Positions 38,673 to 48,100 of a DNA stretch of 56,527 nucleotides are shown piece after piece (positions within the stretch are counted from its first letter, which is position 1; each line of letters begins with the position of its first letter). A model generated the notes under the pieces. That model worked only from the letters and a program-made list of their open reading frames with translations. It made no database searches and was not told the DNA's origin. This stretch comes from Saprospiraceae bacterium. GTDB taxonomy: Bacteria > Bacteroidota > Bacteroidia > Chitinophagales > Saprospiraceae. Location of the stretch: contig JAGQWX010000032.1 in assembly GCA_020436935.1 (NCBI GenBank), forward strand, positions 1-56,527. The letters run 5' to 3'. The translations under genes and the position numbers were made by a program.

Positions 38673-40427
38673 ATGGAAAAACTCACCCGACATAGTATTC
38701 AGTGGTTTTACAACCTTTTGCATAAAGGCGAATGTGAAATTCTTGATTTCAAGGAGCAGTTGGAAGATAAAATTGCTTTTGGCAAGTCTTTGAGAAATTT
38801 TGCACCCAAATATGACGAGTTAGCCAAAGATGTGGTAGCATTTGCCAATAAAAAAGGAGGTTTTTTATTTGTAGGGATTGAGGATAAAACCAAAGAACTT
38901 AATCCAGATTTTGAATATGCTGACAGCAAAGTGTTTGAACTCATTCGTCAAATTCAAGACAGAACAGTTCCATCTATTACCATCAAACCACACAAAGTGA
39001 ATATTGATGGGCAAAATGTATTGGTGTTAGAAGTACCTTTTACTACTCAACTACATAGAACTTCCAAAAGTGAATATTTGATTAGAAGTAATGATGGAAA
39101 CAGGCCCATAGAAACCTATGAAATGGCGACTATTCAAGCTGAAAAAGGATTGATTATCTATGACCAAAAAACTTGGGATTTGCCATTATCAAGTAAGGAA
39201 ACTGACAAGCAGGGAAATCCGATCCCGGGATGGCAGGACATAGAAAAAACAAGAGATTTGTTTTTGCGCATTCAAAGGGAAAAACCACAAAGCCCTTATC
39301 TGAAAAACAATTCACCCGAGTTTACAGAAACTCTTGGATTAATAAAGGAAGATAACGGAAAATCACTCCCCACTACAGCAGGTATACTCTTTATAGGCAA
39401 CGCCAAAGCGCTAAAAGAACTACCCTACAATCAAATTAAATACATCCGATATTATGAAGATGGCACTTATACACCATTTGAGTATAGTGGCAACTTGATT
39501 GAAATGGCTGACGCATGTTTTCAGCAACTAAAGTCAGAAACCAAGGTAAAAGAATTTCACTTTGGTTTGTTTAGAGAATATATTGAAGATTACCCAGAAG
39601 TAGTTCTCAGAGAGCTTTTGATCAACGCCATCGCCCATCGTGATTATAGTCGACAACAAATTATTGAGATTAGAAAATACCCTAATTATCTAGAATTTGA
39701 AAGTCCGGGACATTTCCCACAAGGGATTAATGAAACCAACTTTCTGAGAAAAACCAATCCACGTAATCCGGGTATAATGGATGTATTGCGCGAAATCAAT
39801 TATGCTGAAAAAGCAGGCAGTGGGTTTGATAAAATATTTACGGCTTTATTATCCAAAGGAAAAAAAATACCTCAACCCATTCAATCTGAAAACTCCATTT
39901 TATTGCGAGTTGAGGCGGATGTGTATTCAGAAAAATTAGCCGAGTTGAGTTTATTGTATAAGCAAACCGCCAAAAAAGATATTGATCTTGAAAAACTCAT
40001 TGTACTTAACCATATATACACAGGTCAAAAACTCACCTTTCAACAGCTAGAACAGCTGCCCTTTGTAAACCATTATCAGTTGCGGAAAATTTTAGCCGAA
40101 TTGCAAGAGATTGAGTTTATCGAAACCACAGGTAGAACATCTGGATTGAAATACATTATCCATAAAAGTAAGCTAGTAGATATTGACGATAAGATTAGTT
40201 ACTCAAAGCTGAAAAAGCAGGAACGTGCCGAGCATATAGAAGCTATTATCAGATATTTAAAAACGGCTGATGAAATTACGAATGAAGCAGCCAGAAAAAT
40301 TTTGAATATACCCGATACCAATGCATCTTATGTGTCAAGGCTTTTTGCCGAAATGGTGGAAAATGGGCATATTATAGTAGCAGAAGAGACCAAGCACAAC
40401 CAAAGAACGTATAAGTTGAAATCATGA
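38673..40427 (+). CDS. AlbA_2/Schlafen-like protein with divergent ATPase and winged-helix domains
   Basis: A 584-aa protein starting 2 nt after hsdM. Residues about 10-130 form an AlbA_2 (Schlafen-like, nucleic-acid-binding) domain (ECEILDFKEQLE, KDVVAFANKKGGFLFVGIED). Residues about 220-400 are a divergent ATP-binding ('RecG-related', HATPase_c_4) domain (LRELLINAIAHRDYSRQQIIEIRKYPNYLEF, AGSGFDKIF). The last 150 residues carry two winged helices (LTFQQLEQLPFVNHYQLRKILAELQEIEFIETTG; DEITNEAARKILNIPDTNASYVSRLFAEMVENGHI). Such proteins often sit inside type I loci and are thought to regulate. Its stop codon lies on the first TTTGCAA-type box of the spacer behind it. Confidence 0.9.
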   Translation: MEKLTRHSIQWFYNLLHKGECEILDFKEQLEDKIAFGKSLRNFAPKYDELAKDVVAFANKKGGFLFVGIEDKTKELNPDFEYADSKVFELIRQIQDRTVPSITIKPHKVNIDGQNVLVLEVPFTTQLHRTSKSEYLIRSNDGNRPIETYEMATIQAEKGLIIYDQKTWDLPLSSKETDKQGNPIPGWQDIEKTRDLFLRIQREKPQSPYLKNNSPEFTETLGLIKEDNGKSLPTTAGILFIGNAKALKELPYNQIKYIRYYEDGTYTPFEYSGNLIEMADACFQQLKSETKVKEFHFGLFREYIEDYPEVVLRELLINAIAHRDYSRQQIIEIRKYPNYLEFESPGHFPQGINETNFLRKTNPRNPGIMDVLREINYAEKAGSGFDKIFTALLSKGKKIPQPIQSENSILLRVEADVYSEKLAELSLLYKQTAKKDIDLEKLIVLNHIYTGQKLTFQQLEQLPFVNHYQLRKILAELQEIEFIETTGRTSGLKYIIHKSKLVDIDDKISYSKLKKQERAEHIEAIIRYLKTADEITNEAARKILNIPDTNASYVSRLFAEMVENGHIIVAEETKHNQRTYKLKS

Positions 40428-40614
40428 TTGCAAAGAAAAACATATTGATAATCAGTGAGTTAAAAAATTCTTCTTTGCAAGTTTCTTTGCAAAGTTGCCA
40501 ACTTAGCTCTAAGGCTTCTTTGCAGGTTCAGGTGGTTTCCTTCTCCATTTGCAAAGAGCAAACAGCTATAAACCAACGTTTTTACCCAAGTCTCTTTGCA
40601 AGCTTGTTTGCAAG
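40427..40614. promoter_or_regulatory. Cluster of seven TTTGCAA(AG) boxes between the AlbA_2 gene and hsdS
   Basis: Boxes of the palindrome CTTTGCAAAG lie at 40427-40435 (on the stop codon), 40473-40480, 40485-40494 (perfect), 40518-40525, 40548-40556, 40594-40602 and 40606-40614. Boxes 2/3 and 6/7 are pairs with the same 12-nt step. The spacer is 205 nt long and ends at the hsdS start. An open frame of 67 codons (40424-40627) crosses it, but its sequence merely follows the boxes (SLQVSLQSCQ), so I do not call it a gene. Likely an operator array for a local DNA-binding protein. Confidence 0.65.
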
Positions 40615-40632
40615 TAACCCAAATTAGAAAAT

Positions 40633-41949
40633 ATGGCAGCAACAAAAAATACTAAAGCGTTTTACAAGACTAAAATTCCGAGTGATTGGTCTGCACTAGA
40701 GTTTGGCGATGTTTTTAATTTCTTAAAGACATTTTCATTTTCTCGTGAACAGCTTACAGGTGAACCGACAAAAGATGGAATCAGAAATATTCATTATGGT
40801 GACATTCATGCTACCTATGAAAATGAAGTTCTCGATTTCGAGATTGAAAAAACTATACCTTACTTATTTGATGGTATAATTGACTCTAAGAGTTTTGATG
40901 ATGAAAATTTTCCTGCATTGAAAGAGGGAGATTTAATTATTGCAGATGCGTCAGAAGACCATGAAGGCGTTTGCGATTGTGTAGAGTTAAAAAATATTAA
41001 TGGCAATAAGGTTATATCTGGCTTACATACGTTTGCGGCAAGAGCTTCCGAAGACAAAATTGCATTAGGATTTCGGACGTATACTTTGCAGCACGAACAA
41101 GTTATTAGAGAATTAAGACGCATTGCAACAGGTACATCGGTTTATGGAGTTTCAAAAACAAATCTTTCTAAGGTAAAAATTCCACTCCCCCCACTCCCCG
41201 AGCAAAAGGCCATAGCCCAAGTGCTCAGCACAGCAGATGCCGCTATCCACACCAACGAAAAACTCATTGCCCAAAAAGAACTCCGCAAAAAATGGCTCAT
41301 GCAGCAATTGCTTACGGGGAAGAAAAGGTTGAAGGGGTTTGAGGGGGAGTGGAAGGAAAAGAAATTAGGAGAGTTATTCTCCCACTTAAGAAATACAAAT
41401 GATGGCGGTGATGGTCATTCTGTAATGACTATATCTGCTAAACTTGGATTAGTTTCTCAAGAAGATAAGTTCGATAGGATAATTGCAGGAGAAAGCCTGA
41501 AAAAGTACACCCAATTGAGTAAGGGCGATTTTGCCTACAACAAAGGGAATTCTAAAACATATCCCATGGGGTGTATTTACAGGCTTGAGGAAAAGGAAAG
41601 CGCCTTGGTTCCTTTTGTTTATATATGCTTTAGACCAAGTGATAAAGTTGATGGAATGTTTTACAAACAGTGGTTTGTGGCCCATGGGTTAGACAGTCAA
41701 CTCAATAAAATTATTACATCTGGTGCAAGAGGAGACGGCTTACTTAATGTGAATAATGATGATTTTTTCAAACTAAAAGTCCCATATCCACCTAAAGAAG
41801 AACAAACCGCCATTGCCCAAGTTTTGCAAGCAGCCGATAAAGAAATCAGCCTGCTTAAAGCCAAAGCCGAGAAGTTGCGGGAGCAGAAAAAGGGCTTGAT
41901 GCAGGTGTTGCTGACAGGGAAAGTGAGACTTAAATTAGGTAGAGTATAA
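40633..41949 (+). CDS. hsdS: Type I specificity subunit (HsdS), full size
   Basis: A 438-aa two-domain specificity subunit that chooses the DNA target of methylase and nuclease. TRD1 (about 15-190) ends in KIPLPPLPEQKAIAQVLSTAD, followed by the first conserved helix (KLIAQKELRKKWLMQQLLTGKKRL). TRD2 (about 240-385) ends in VPYPPKEEQTAIAQVLQAADKE, followed by the second helix (EKLREQKKGLMQVLLTGKVRL). The two repeats are the usual circular arrangement. It is separated from hsdM by the AlbA_2 gene and the box cluster, unlike the usual adjacency. Confidence 0.95.
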   Translation: MAATKNTKAFYKTKIPSDWSALEFGDVFNFLKTFSFSREQLTGEPTKDGIRNIHYGDIHATYENEVLDFEIEKTIPYLFDGIIDSKSFDDENFPALKEGDLIIADASEDHEGVCDCVELKNINGNKVISGLHTFAARASEDKIALGFRTYTLQHEQVIRELRRIATGTSVYGVSKTNLSKVKIPLPPLPEQKAIAQVLSTADAAIHTNEKLIAQKELRKKWLMQQLLTGKKRLKGFEGEWKEKKLGELFSHLRNTNDGGDGHSVMTISAKLGLVSQEDKFDRIIAGESLKKYTQLSKGDFAYNKGNSKTYPMGCIYRLEEKESALVPFVYICFRPSDKVDGMFYKQWFVAHGLDSQLNKIITSGARGDGLLNVNNDDFFKLKVPYPPKEEQTAIAQVLQAADKEISLLKAKAEKLREQKKGLMQVLLTGKVRLKLGRV

Positions 41950-41957
41950 TAAAAGAT

Positions 41958-42809
41958 ATGGCAAAGAAATTACAGCGAGTTGCAATAGCTTACGACTTTG
42001 ATGGAACATTAGCTCCGGGCAATATGCAACAACATTCCTTTATTCCAAAGCTTGGAGTTGATAGCAGCACTTTTTGGAAAGAGGTAAAAGCTATCGCAAA
42101 AGACAACGACATGAATGAGATATTGGCATACATGCATCTAATGCTTAAAAAGGCTCATGAAAAAAATATTCCAATAACAAAAAAAGCATTTGTTGAACAT
42201 GGTAAAGGAATGCCAATGTTTCCTGGAGTTGTGGGATACTTCAAAAAGATTAATGAATATGCTAAATCAAAAGGATTAGTAATTGAACATTATATTATTT
42301 CTTCTGGTCTTCGGGATATTCTAAAAGGAACTCCAATTCATAAAGAATTTGAAATGGTGTTTGCTTCTGCGTATAAATATGATGTAAACGATGTAGCAGA
42401 ATGGCCAGCATTAGCAATTGACTATACTAACAAAACACAATTTCTATTCAGAATAAATAAAGGGATTAAAAACGCTTGGGATAATGAGAGCATAAACAAG
42501 TTTATGCCGGAAAATGAAAGACCAATGCCATTTAATCGAATGATTTATTTAGGAGATGGTGAAACGGATATTCCTGCCATGAAGATGATAAATTTTCAAG
42601 GTGGTAAATCTATTGCTGTTTATAATCCTGATACGAAAACTAAAGCCGGTAAGAAAGCGAAGAAAATAACACAAGAACTTGTTTCGCAAGGTCGTGCCAA
42701 CTATGTGGCTCCAGCTGATTATTCAGAAGGAAGTTCACTTTATAAAATCATCCAACTGTGTATTGATTCAATGGCGGCAGAAATCGAACTTCAAAATTTC
42801 AAAAAATAG
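41958..42809 (+). CDS. HAD-superfamily hydrolase
   Basis: A 283-aa phosphohydrolase. Motif I D13-F-D15-G-T (AYDFDGTLAPG), motif II ISSGLRD, motif IV GDGETDIPAM, with the long helical cap between 20 and 110 (HSFIPKLGVD.., MPMFPGVVGYF). Closest in build to phosphoserine-phosphatase-like HADs. Substrate unknown. It starts 8 nt after hsdS and ends 5 nt before the TIR gene, so it is in the same operon. HAD proteins of this kind occur in several defence islands, but the role is not known to me. Confidence 0.88.
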   Translation: MAKKLQRVAIAYDFDGTLAPGNMQQHSFIPKLGVDSSTFWKEVKAIAKDNDMNEILAYMHLMLKKAHEKNIPITKKAFVEHGKGMPMFPGVVGYFKKINEYAKSKGLVIEHYIISSGLRDILKGTPIHKEFEMVFASAYKYDVNDVAEWPALAIDYTNKTQFLFRINKGIKNAWDNESINKFMPENERPMPFNRMIYLGDGETDIPAMKMINFQGGKSIAVYNPDTKTKAGKKAKKITQELVSQGRANYVAPADYSEGSSLYKIIQLCIDSMAAEIELQNFKK

Positions 42810-42814
42810 AACTC

Positions 42815-43588
42815 ATGAAATACCTAGTCTGGGACTTAAAACAACTTAAAAGTGGCGAACGGGTTAAAGTAACATTAAACGGTAATGCTGCTAATGTTCG
42901 TTTGATGGACAGTTCCAATTACAGCAATTATAAATCAGGGAGAAGTCATCGTTATTCGGGCGGCTTAGTAACAAAATCACCTGTTGTGTTGGGAGTTCCA
43001 AGTTCCGGGCATTGGTATGTAACTGTTGATATGCAAGGGCTGAGAGGTTCAACCAATGCAACCTTTCAGGTTTTGCCCTCAGCTTTGCCAACTTATCAAG
43101 ATGCTCCACTCTCATCTGTTCCCTCATTGGTGCTAGGCAGAGAGCAATCACCTTTCGGTTTCCTAGAAAATGATTACAGAGAACATGATGTATTTATATC
43201 TCATGCTTTCGAAGATAAAGATGAAATAGTGAGACCCTTAGCCATAGCTCTGAGGAACGCTGGCTTATCCGTTTGGTATGATGAATTTGAATTAAAGATT
43301 GGAGACAGTTTAAGACAAAAAATAGACAGAGGCCTTGCTAAAAGTAAGTTTGGAATAGTTGTGCTTTCCAAGAGTTTTATTAAAAAAGGTTGGACAAACT
43401 ACGAACTTGATGGAATTATCACAAAAGTAGTAAGTGGCGAACAGGTATTACTTCCTATTTGGCACAATATTACAAAACAAGAAGTAGTTGATTTTTCTCC
43501 TTCTATTGCTGATAAAATTGCTCGTAATACAGCAAATTTCACTATTGAAGAAATCGCTAGTGAAATTGCAGAGTTAATCCAAAACTAA
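42815..43588 (+). CDS. DUF1883-TIR protein
   Basis: A 257-aa protein. Residues 1-90 are a DUF1883 domain (YLVWDLKQLKSGERVKVTL.., SGHWYVTVDMQGLRG). Residues about 123-257 are a TIR domain (EHDVFISHAFEDKD, LSVWYDEFELKIGDSL, FGIVVLSKSFIKKGWTNYEL). The likely NADase glutamate is E197 in WTNYELD. Bacterial TIR proteins of this kind act in antiviral NAD-depletion or signal-making systems. No STING, Thoeris or CBASS partner is seen; the neighbours are a HAD enzyme and a DUF2188 protein, so those could be its partners. Confidence 0.92.
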   Translation: MKYLVWDLKQLKSGERVKVTLNGNAANVRLMDSSNYSNYKSGRSHRYSGGLVTKSPVVLGVPSSGHWYVTVDMQGLRGSTNATFQVLPSALPTYQDAPLSSVPSLVLGREQSPFGFLENDYREHDVFISHAFEDKDEIVRPLAIALRNAGLSVWYDEFELKIGDSLRQKIDRGLAKSKFGIVVLSKSFIKKGWTNYELDGIITKVVSGEQVLLPIWHNITKQEVVDFSPSIADKIARNTANFTIEEIASEIAELIQN

Positions 43589-43600
43589 AACATCAAGCAC

Positions 43601-43840
43601 ATGCCACGCAAAGAAAGACACATTGTACCCAATAAAGATAGAGGAGGTTGGGATTCAAAAAGAGAAAATGCAGATAGAGCTTCAAGGCATTTTGAAACCA
43701 AAAAGGAAGCTATGGACTGGAGCCGAGAAAAGGCGAAACAAGAAAAATCTGAATTGATACCACATAGAAAAGATGGAAAAATTCAAAACCCAGACAGCTT
43801 TGGGAAAGACCCTAATCCCCCAAAGGATAAAAAGCGATAA
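43601..43840 (+). CDS. Small DUF2188-type protein
   Basis: A 79-aa basic protein. The order HIVPNKDRGGWDSKRENADRAS, HFETKKEAMDWSREKAKQEKSELIPHRKDGKIQNPDSFGKDPNPPKD matches DUF2188 as I know it (H.VP...GGW......A....FdTk.eA...ar..A......eL..H..dG.I....syG.dp.P). Function unknown; often found beside restriction or phage genes. It starts 12 nt after the TIR gene. Confidence 0.82.
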   Translation: MPRKERHIVPNKDRGGWDSKRENADRASRHFETKKEAMDWSREKAKQEKSELIPHRKDGKIQNPDSFGKDPNPPKDKKR

Positions 43841-43897
43841 TCAAGCAAGATTTGCCCACCCACGGTAGAGTTTATTGGGCAAAACCAATATCAAAAT

Positions 43898-44983
43898 ATG
43901 GAATATAAAATACCACAACTCCCCTTGGCGCTCGACTTAGAAACCAAGGCCATTCTGAAAAAAACGGCTGCTGCTAGAAGTGCTTTGGCAGAAATGAAAG
44001 GGGCCGCCCTTAGCATTCCGAACGAAAGTATCTTAATAAGCACCCTCTCTCTTCAAGAAGCCAAAGACAGTTCGGCCATTGAAAACATTATCACTACTCA
44101 TGATGAACTGTATCAGGGAGATTATCTGAAAAGGGAATTTAAATCTATAGCCTCCAAAGAGGTACACAACTATGCAGAAGCACTGCGGTGGGGGTTTGAA
44201 ACGGTCAGGCATAAAAGAATTTTGATAAATAACCACATCATTCAGATGCAGGCAACACTGGAAGAAAATGATGCCGGTTTTAGGAAAGTGCCAGGCACAG
44301 AATTAAAGAACGAACAAACAGGAGAAATCGTTTATACCCCTCCCCAAACTTATGATGAGGTGGTGGCTTACATGAGTAATCTGGAACAGTTCATCAACGA
44401 CAATACACTCAGCGACTGGGATCCGCTGGTGAAAATGGCCATTATTCATCATCAGTTTGAGAGTATCCACCCTTTTTATGACGGTAACGGAAGAACAGGC
44501 AGAATTATCAATATCCTGTATTTGGTGAAGGAAGGCATGTTGAATTTACCTATTTTGTACTTGAGCCGATACATCAATCAAAACAAAGGCGACTATTATC
44601 GTTTGCTCCAAAAAGTCCGCACCGAAAACGCCTGGGAAGAATGGGTGATGTATGTGCTTGATGGTGTGGAGCAGACTTCCTTACAAACCATCAAAATTAT
44701 TGAAGGAATCAAGCGTCTGATGCTGAAACACAAAAAGAAAATTAGGGAGAGCACCAAGTTCTATAGCCAAGACTTAATTAACAATCTTTTCAATCACCCG
44801 TACACCAAAATTGATTTTATCATGACCGATTTGGAGGTAAGTCGTTTGACAGCCACCAAATACCTGGATGAACTCGACCGGATTGGCGTCTTGCAAAAAG
44901 TGAAGCTTGGCAGAGATAATTATTACATCAATACAGACTTATACAACCTATTATCGAACGTAAATCACATAAAACATGTATAG
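43898..44983 (+). CDS. Fic-domain protein with self-inhibition motif and winged helix
   Basis: A 361-aa Fic protein that should transfer AMP (or another nucleotide part) to a target protein. The catalytic motif H191-PFYDGNGRTGR is complete. An inhibition motif of the (S/T)xxxE(G/N) type, S58-SAI-E62-N63, lies in front, so activity is probably held off inside the molecule. The C-terminal about 75 residues are a winged helix (YTKIDFIMTDLEVSRLTATKYLDELDRIGVLQKV). The stop codon (44981-44983) is part of the first ACATGTATAGAAAA box. It probably acts as a self-regulated regulator in the locus. Confidence 0.93.
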   Translation: MEYKIPQLPLALDLETKAILKKTAAARSALAEMKGAALSIPNESILISTLSLQEAKDSSAIENIITTHDELYQGDYLKREFKSIASKEVHNYAEALRWGFETVRHKRILINNHIIQMQATLEENDAGFRKVPGTELKNEQTGEIVYTPPQTYDEVVAYMSNLEQFINDNTLSDWDPLVKMAIIHHQFESIHPFYDGNGRTGRIINILYLVKEGMLNLPILYLSRYINQNKGDYYRLLQKVRTENAWEEWVMYVLDGVEQTSLQTIKIIEGIKRLMLKHKKKIRESTKFYSQDLINNLFNHPYTKIDFIMTDLEVSRLTATKYLDELDRIGVLQKVKLGRDNYYINTDLYNLLSNVNHIKHV

Positions 44984-45165
44984 AAAAACAACATTTTCTA
45001 TACATATTCAGAAAACATGTATAGAGCAAATAACTTGAGTAGAACATCTACAAAAAGAAAATTGAGCAAAATGTCACCGGAAAAATAGGTACATGTAAAG
45101 AAAACAAGCAAAAACTACACATGAGGAAGACAACATATATAGAAAACCGCACTATTCTATACATG
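44974..45165. promoter_or_regulatory. Cluster of ACATGTATAGAAAA boxes with two 12-6-12 inverted repeats before hsdR
   Basis: A 204-nt spacer between fic and hsdR. ATGTATAGAAAA (44976-44987) and TTTTCTATACAT (44994-45005) form a perfect 12-bp inverted repeat with a 6-nt loop at the fic stop codon. At the other end, ATATATAGAAAA (45135-45146) and TATTCTATACAT (45153-45164) repeat the layout, also with 6 nt between (10 of 12 matching). Forward boxes also lie at 45015-45026 and 45091-45104, and weaker ones at 45044 and 45115. It looks like an operator array; a terminator role for the first hairpin is possible but no T-run follows. Confidence 0.65.
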
Positions 45166-45187
45166 ATACAAACAAAATTAGCGAATA

Positions 45188-48100
45188 ATGGACACACCAA
45201 GTTTTAAAGAAGACCATATCAGCCAGATCCCAGCATTGCAGATGCTTGTGAATTTGGGTTATACCTATCTGAGTCCGGCAGAAGCCGACAGACAAAGAGG
45301 TGGTAAAACAACCAACGTACTTTTGGAGGATGTGTTGCGGAAGCAATTAAAGGAAATAAACAGTATACGAGTTAGTGCTACCAAAACCGGCATTTTCACA
45401 GATGAAAATATAGAACGGGGTATTCTGGCTTTGAAAAACCGCCCCATGAACAAAGGCTATATTGCAGCAAGTGAAAGGGTTTATAACCTGCTTACATTAG
45501 GTCAGGCAATGGAGCAAAGTATAGATGGCGACAAAAAGAGTTTTACCCTGCAATACATTGACTGGAAAAACATCAACAACAATGTATTTCATGTAGCCGA
45601 AGAATTCAGCGTAATGCGAAGTACCAGCAAAGAACATTACCGCCCAGATTTGGTCTTGTTTGTAAATGGTATACCGCTTTGCGTTATCGAGTGCAAACGT
45701 CCTGACATGAAAGAGCCGTTGAAACAGGCTATAAGTCAGCATTTGCGTAATCAACAGGATGATGGAATCAGAAGCCTGTATGTGTATTCGCAACTCACTT
45801 TAAGTATTGCCACACAGGAAGCCGCTTATGCAACCAATGCTACACCCGAAAAGTTTTGGGCAAAATGGCAAGAGAAATTTAGCAACGATGAAGAAGAACG
45901 CAACTTCAAAGGCAAACTACAAGAACTCAAAAACAAACCACTGCCGGTTTCAATAAAAGAACAATTATTTTCTGACCGTTTCAAATACGTTCGCCAGTAT
46001 TTTGATGCACTGGAACAAGAAGAAATTCTGCCAACCGAGCAGGACAATTATTTGATTGGATTATGCCGTCCTGAAAGATTGATGGATATAGTTTTTAATT
46101 ACGTTTTGTTTGACACCGGAGAAAAGAAAGTAGCCCGTTATCAGCAGTTTTTCGCTATAAAAAAATCCATGCAACGCATTAAACATGTTGAAAATGGAAA
46201 ACGCAAAGGCGGTGTCATCTGGCATACACAAGGAAGTGGAAAGTCCTTAACAATGGTGATGTTGGCACAAGCCATTGCTATGGAACCAAGCATTCGTAAT
46301 CCAAAAATTGTCTTGGTAACAGATCGCACCGATTTAGACAATCAGATTACTAGTACATTCCGAAAGTGTGGCAAGTTTGTAGAAAATGCCACGACGGGTC
46401 AAAGATTGGTTGAGCTATTGGAAAACAAAAGTGATGCAGTAGTAACGACTATCATCAACAAGTTTGTGGCGGCTGTTAAGAAAATAGAAAAGCCTTTAGT
46501 AAGCCATGATATTTTTGTTTTAGTAGATGAAGGACACCGTACACAACATGGTACGTTTAATATTGACATGCAAAAAACCTTGCCAAATGCCTGTTTTATT
46601 GCAATGACTGGAACACCGCTTTTCAAAAAAGATAAGAATACAGCTGAAAAATTTGGTGGCCTGATTGATGCTTATACGGTAGACCAAGCCGTAAAAGATA
46701 AAGCTGTTGTTCCATTACTTTATGAAGGTCGAGTAGCCATTCAAAACGTAAATGATGGACCAATTGATACGTATTTCAACATGGTTATGGAACCAATTAC
46801 AGAATATCAAAGATCAGACTTCAAAAAAAAATTTTCTAGATACGACGAACTAAACGGTGCTGAAGAAAAAATTTATGCTATTTGCTGGGATATAAGTCGA
46901 CATTTTCGCGATAATTGGCAAGGAACACCTTTCAAGGCGCAATTGGTTTGTGATAAGAAATTGAATGCCATCAAATATAAAAGTTATTTGGATCGAATTG
47001 GTATAGTGAGTAGTGAAGTTTTGATTTCATCCATTGACGAAAGAGAAGGTGAAGATAGTGCTTATGAGAAGTCTACAGAAATAGAAAATCAGTTTTGGAA
47101 AAAAATGATGGACGAACATGGCAATTCAAAAAGCTATGAGAAAAACATCATTAGTCGTTTTAAAAATCAGAAAGACCCGGAAATTATTATTGTAGTTGAC
47201 AAATTGCTTACTGGTTTTGATGAACCTAAAAACACAGTATTATATCTCACCAGGAATTTACAAAGCCATAAACTCTTACAAGCCATTGCAAGGGTCAACC
47301 GCCTTTATCCTGACAAAGAATTTGGCTACATCATTGACTATTATGGTGTTATTGAAAATTTGGATGGTGCATTACAATTGTATTCTTCATTTGAAGATTT
47401 TGATGATGAAGATTTGGAGGGTACACTCACCAATATTTCAGATGAAATCAAAAAGCTACCACAAAAGCATTCAGACCTTTGGGATATTTTCAAAACCATT
47501 GCCAACAAGCGTGATACGGAAGCCTATCAACAATTATTGAAAGATGAAGCGATACGGGTTTTCTTTTACGATAAACTAGCTGCCTTTGCAAAGGGCTTGA
47601 AATTAGCACTGTCCTCTATTCAATTCCATAGAGAAGTAGAAGGAAAAGTTATCAATCGTTACAAAGAAGATTTAGCCATGTTCTTAAAATTGCGTTTGGC
47701 AGTTATTAAAAGATACAGCGATGAAATTGACTACAAACAATATGTGGGGCAAATTCAAAAACTGATAGACACACATATCACAACTGAAAAAATTGAAATA
47801 ATCACTGAATTGGTAAACATTTTTGATAAAGATAAATTTCAACTGGAAGTAGAAAACACTACAGGAAAAGCGGCTAAGGCAGATAAAATTGCTAGTAGAA
47901 CAGCAAAACACATCACAGAAAAAATGGATGAAGACCCTGCATTTTACAAGAAATTTTCACAAATGCTGAGAGAAGCGATTTCCGATTATGAAGCAAATCG
48001 TATTAGTGAGGCACAATACCTGAGCAGAGTTCAGGACATCATGAACAATGTTTTGGCTCATACCGATAACGATATTCCAGAGCAATTGAAAGACAGAGAT

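Noticed and set aside
40424-40627. 67-codon open frame between the AlbA_2 gene and hsdS
   Set aside because: The peptide mirrors the TTTGCAA boxes and has no fold-like pattern. It was not listed as a gene, but a coupling role is mentioned.
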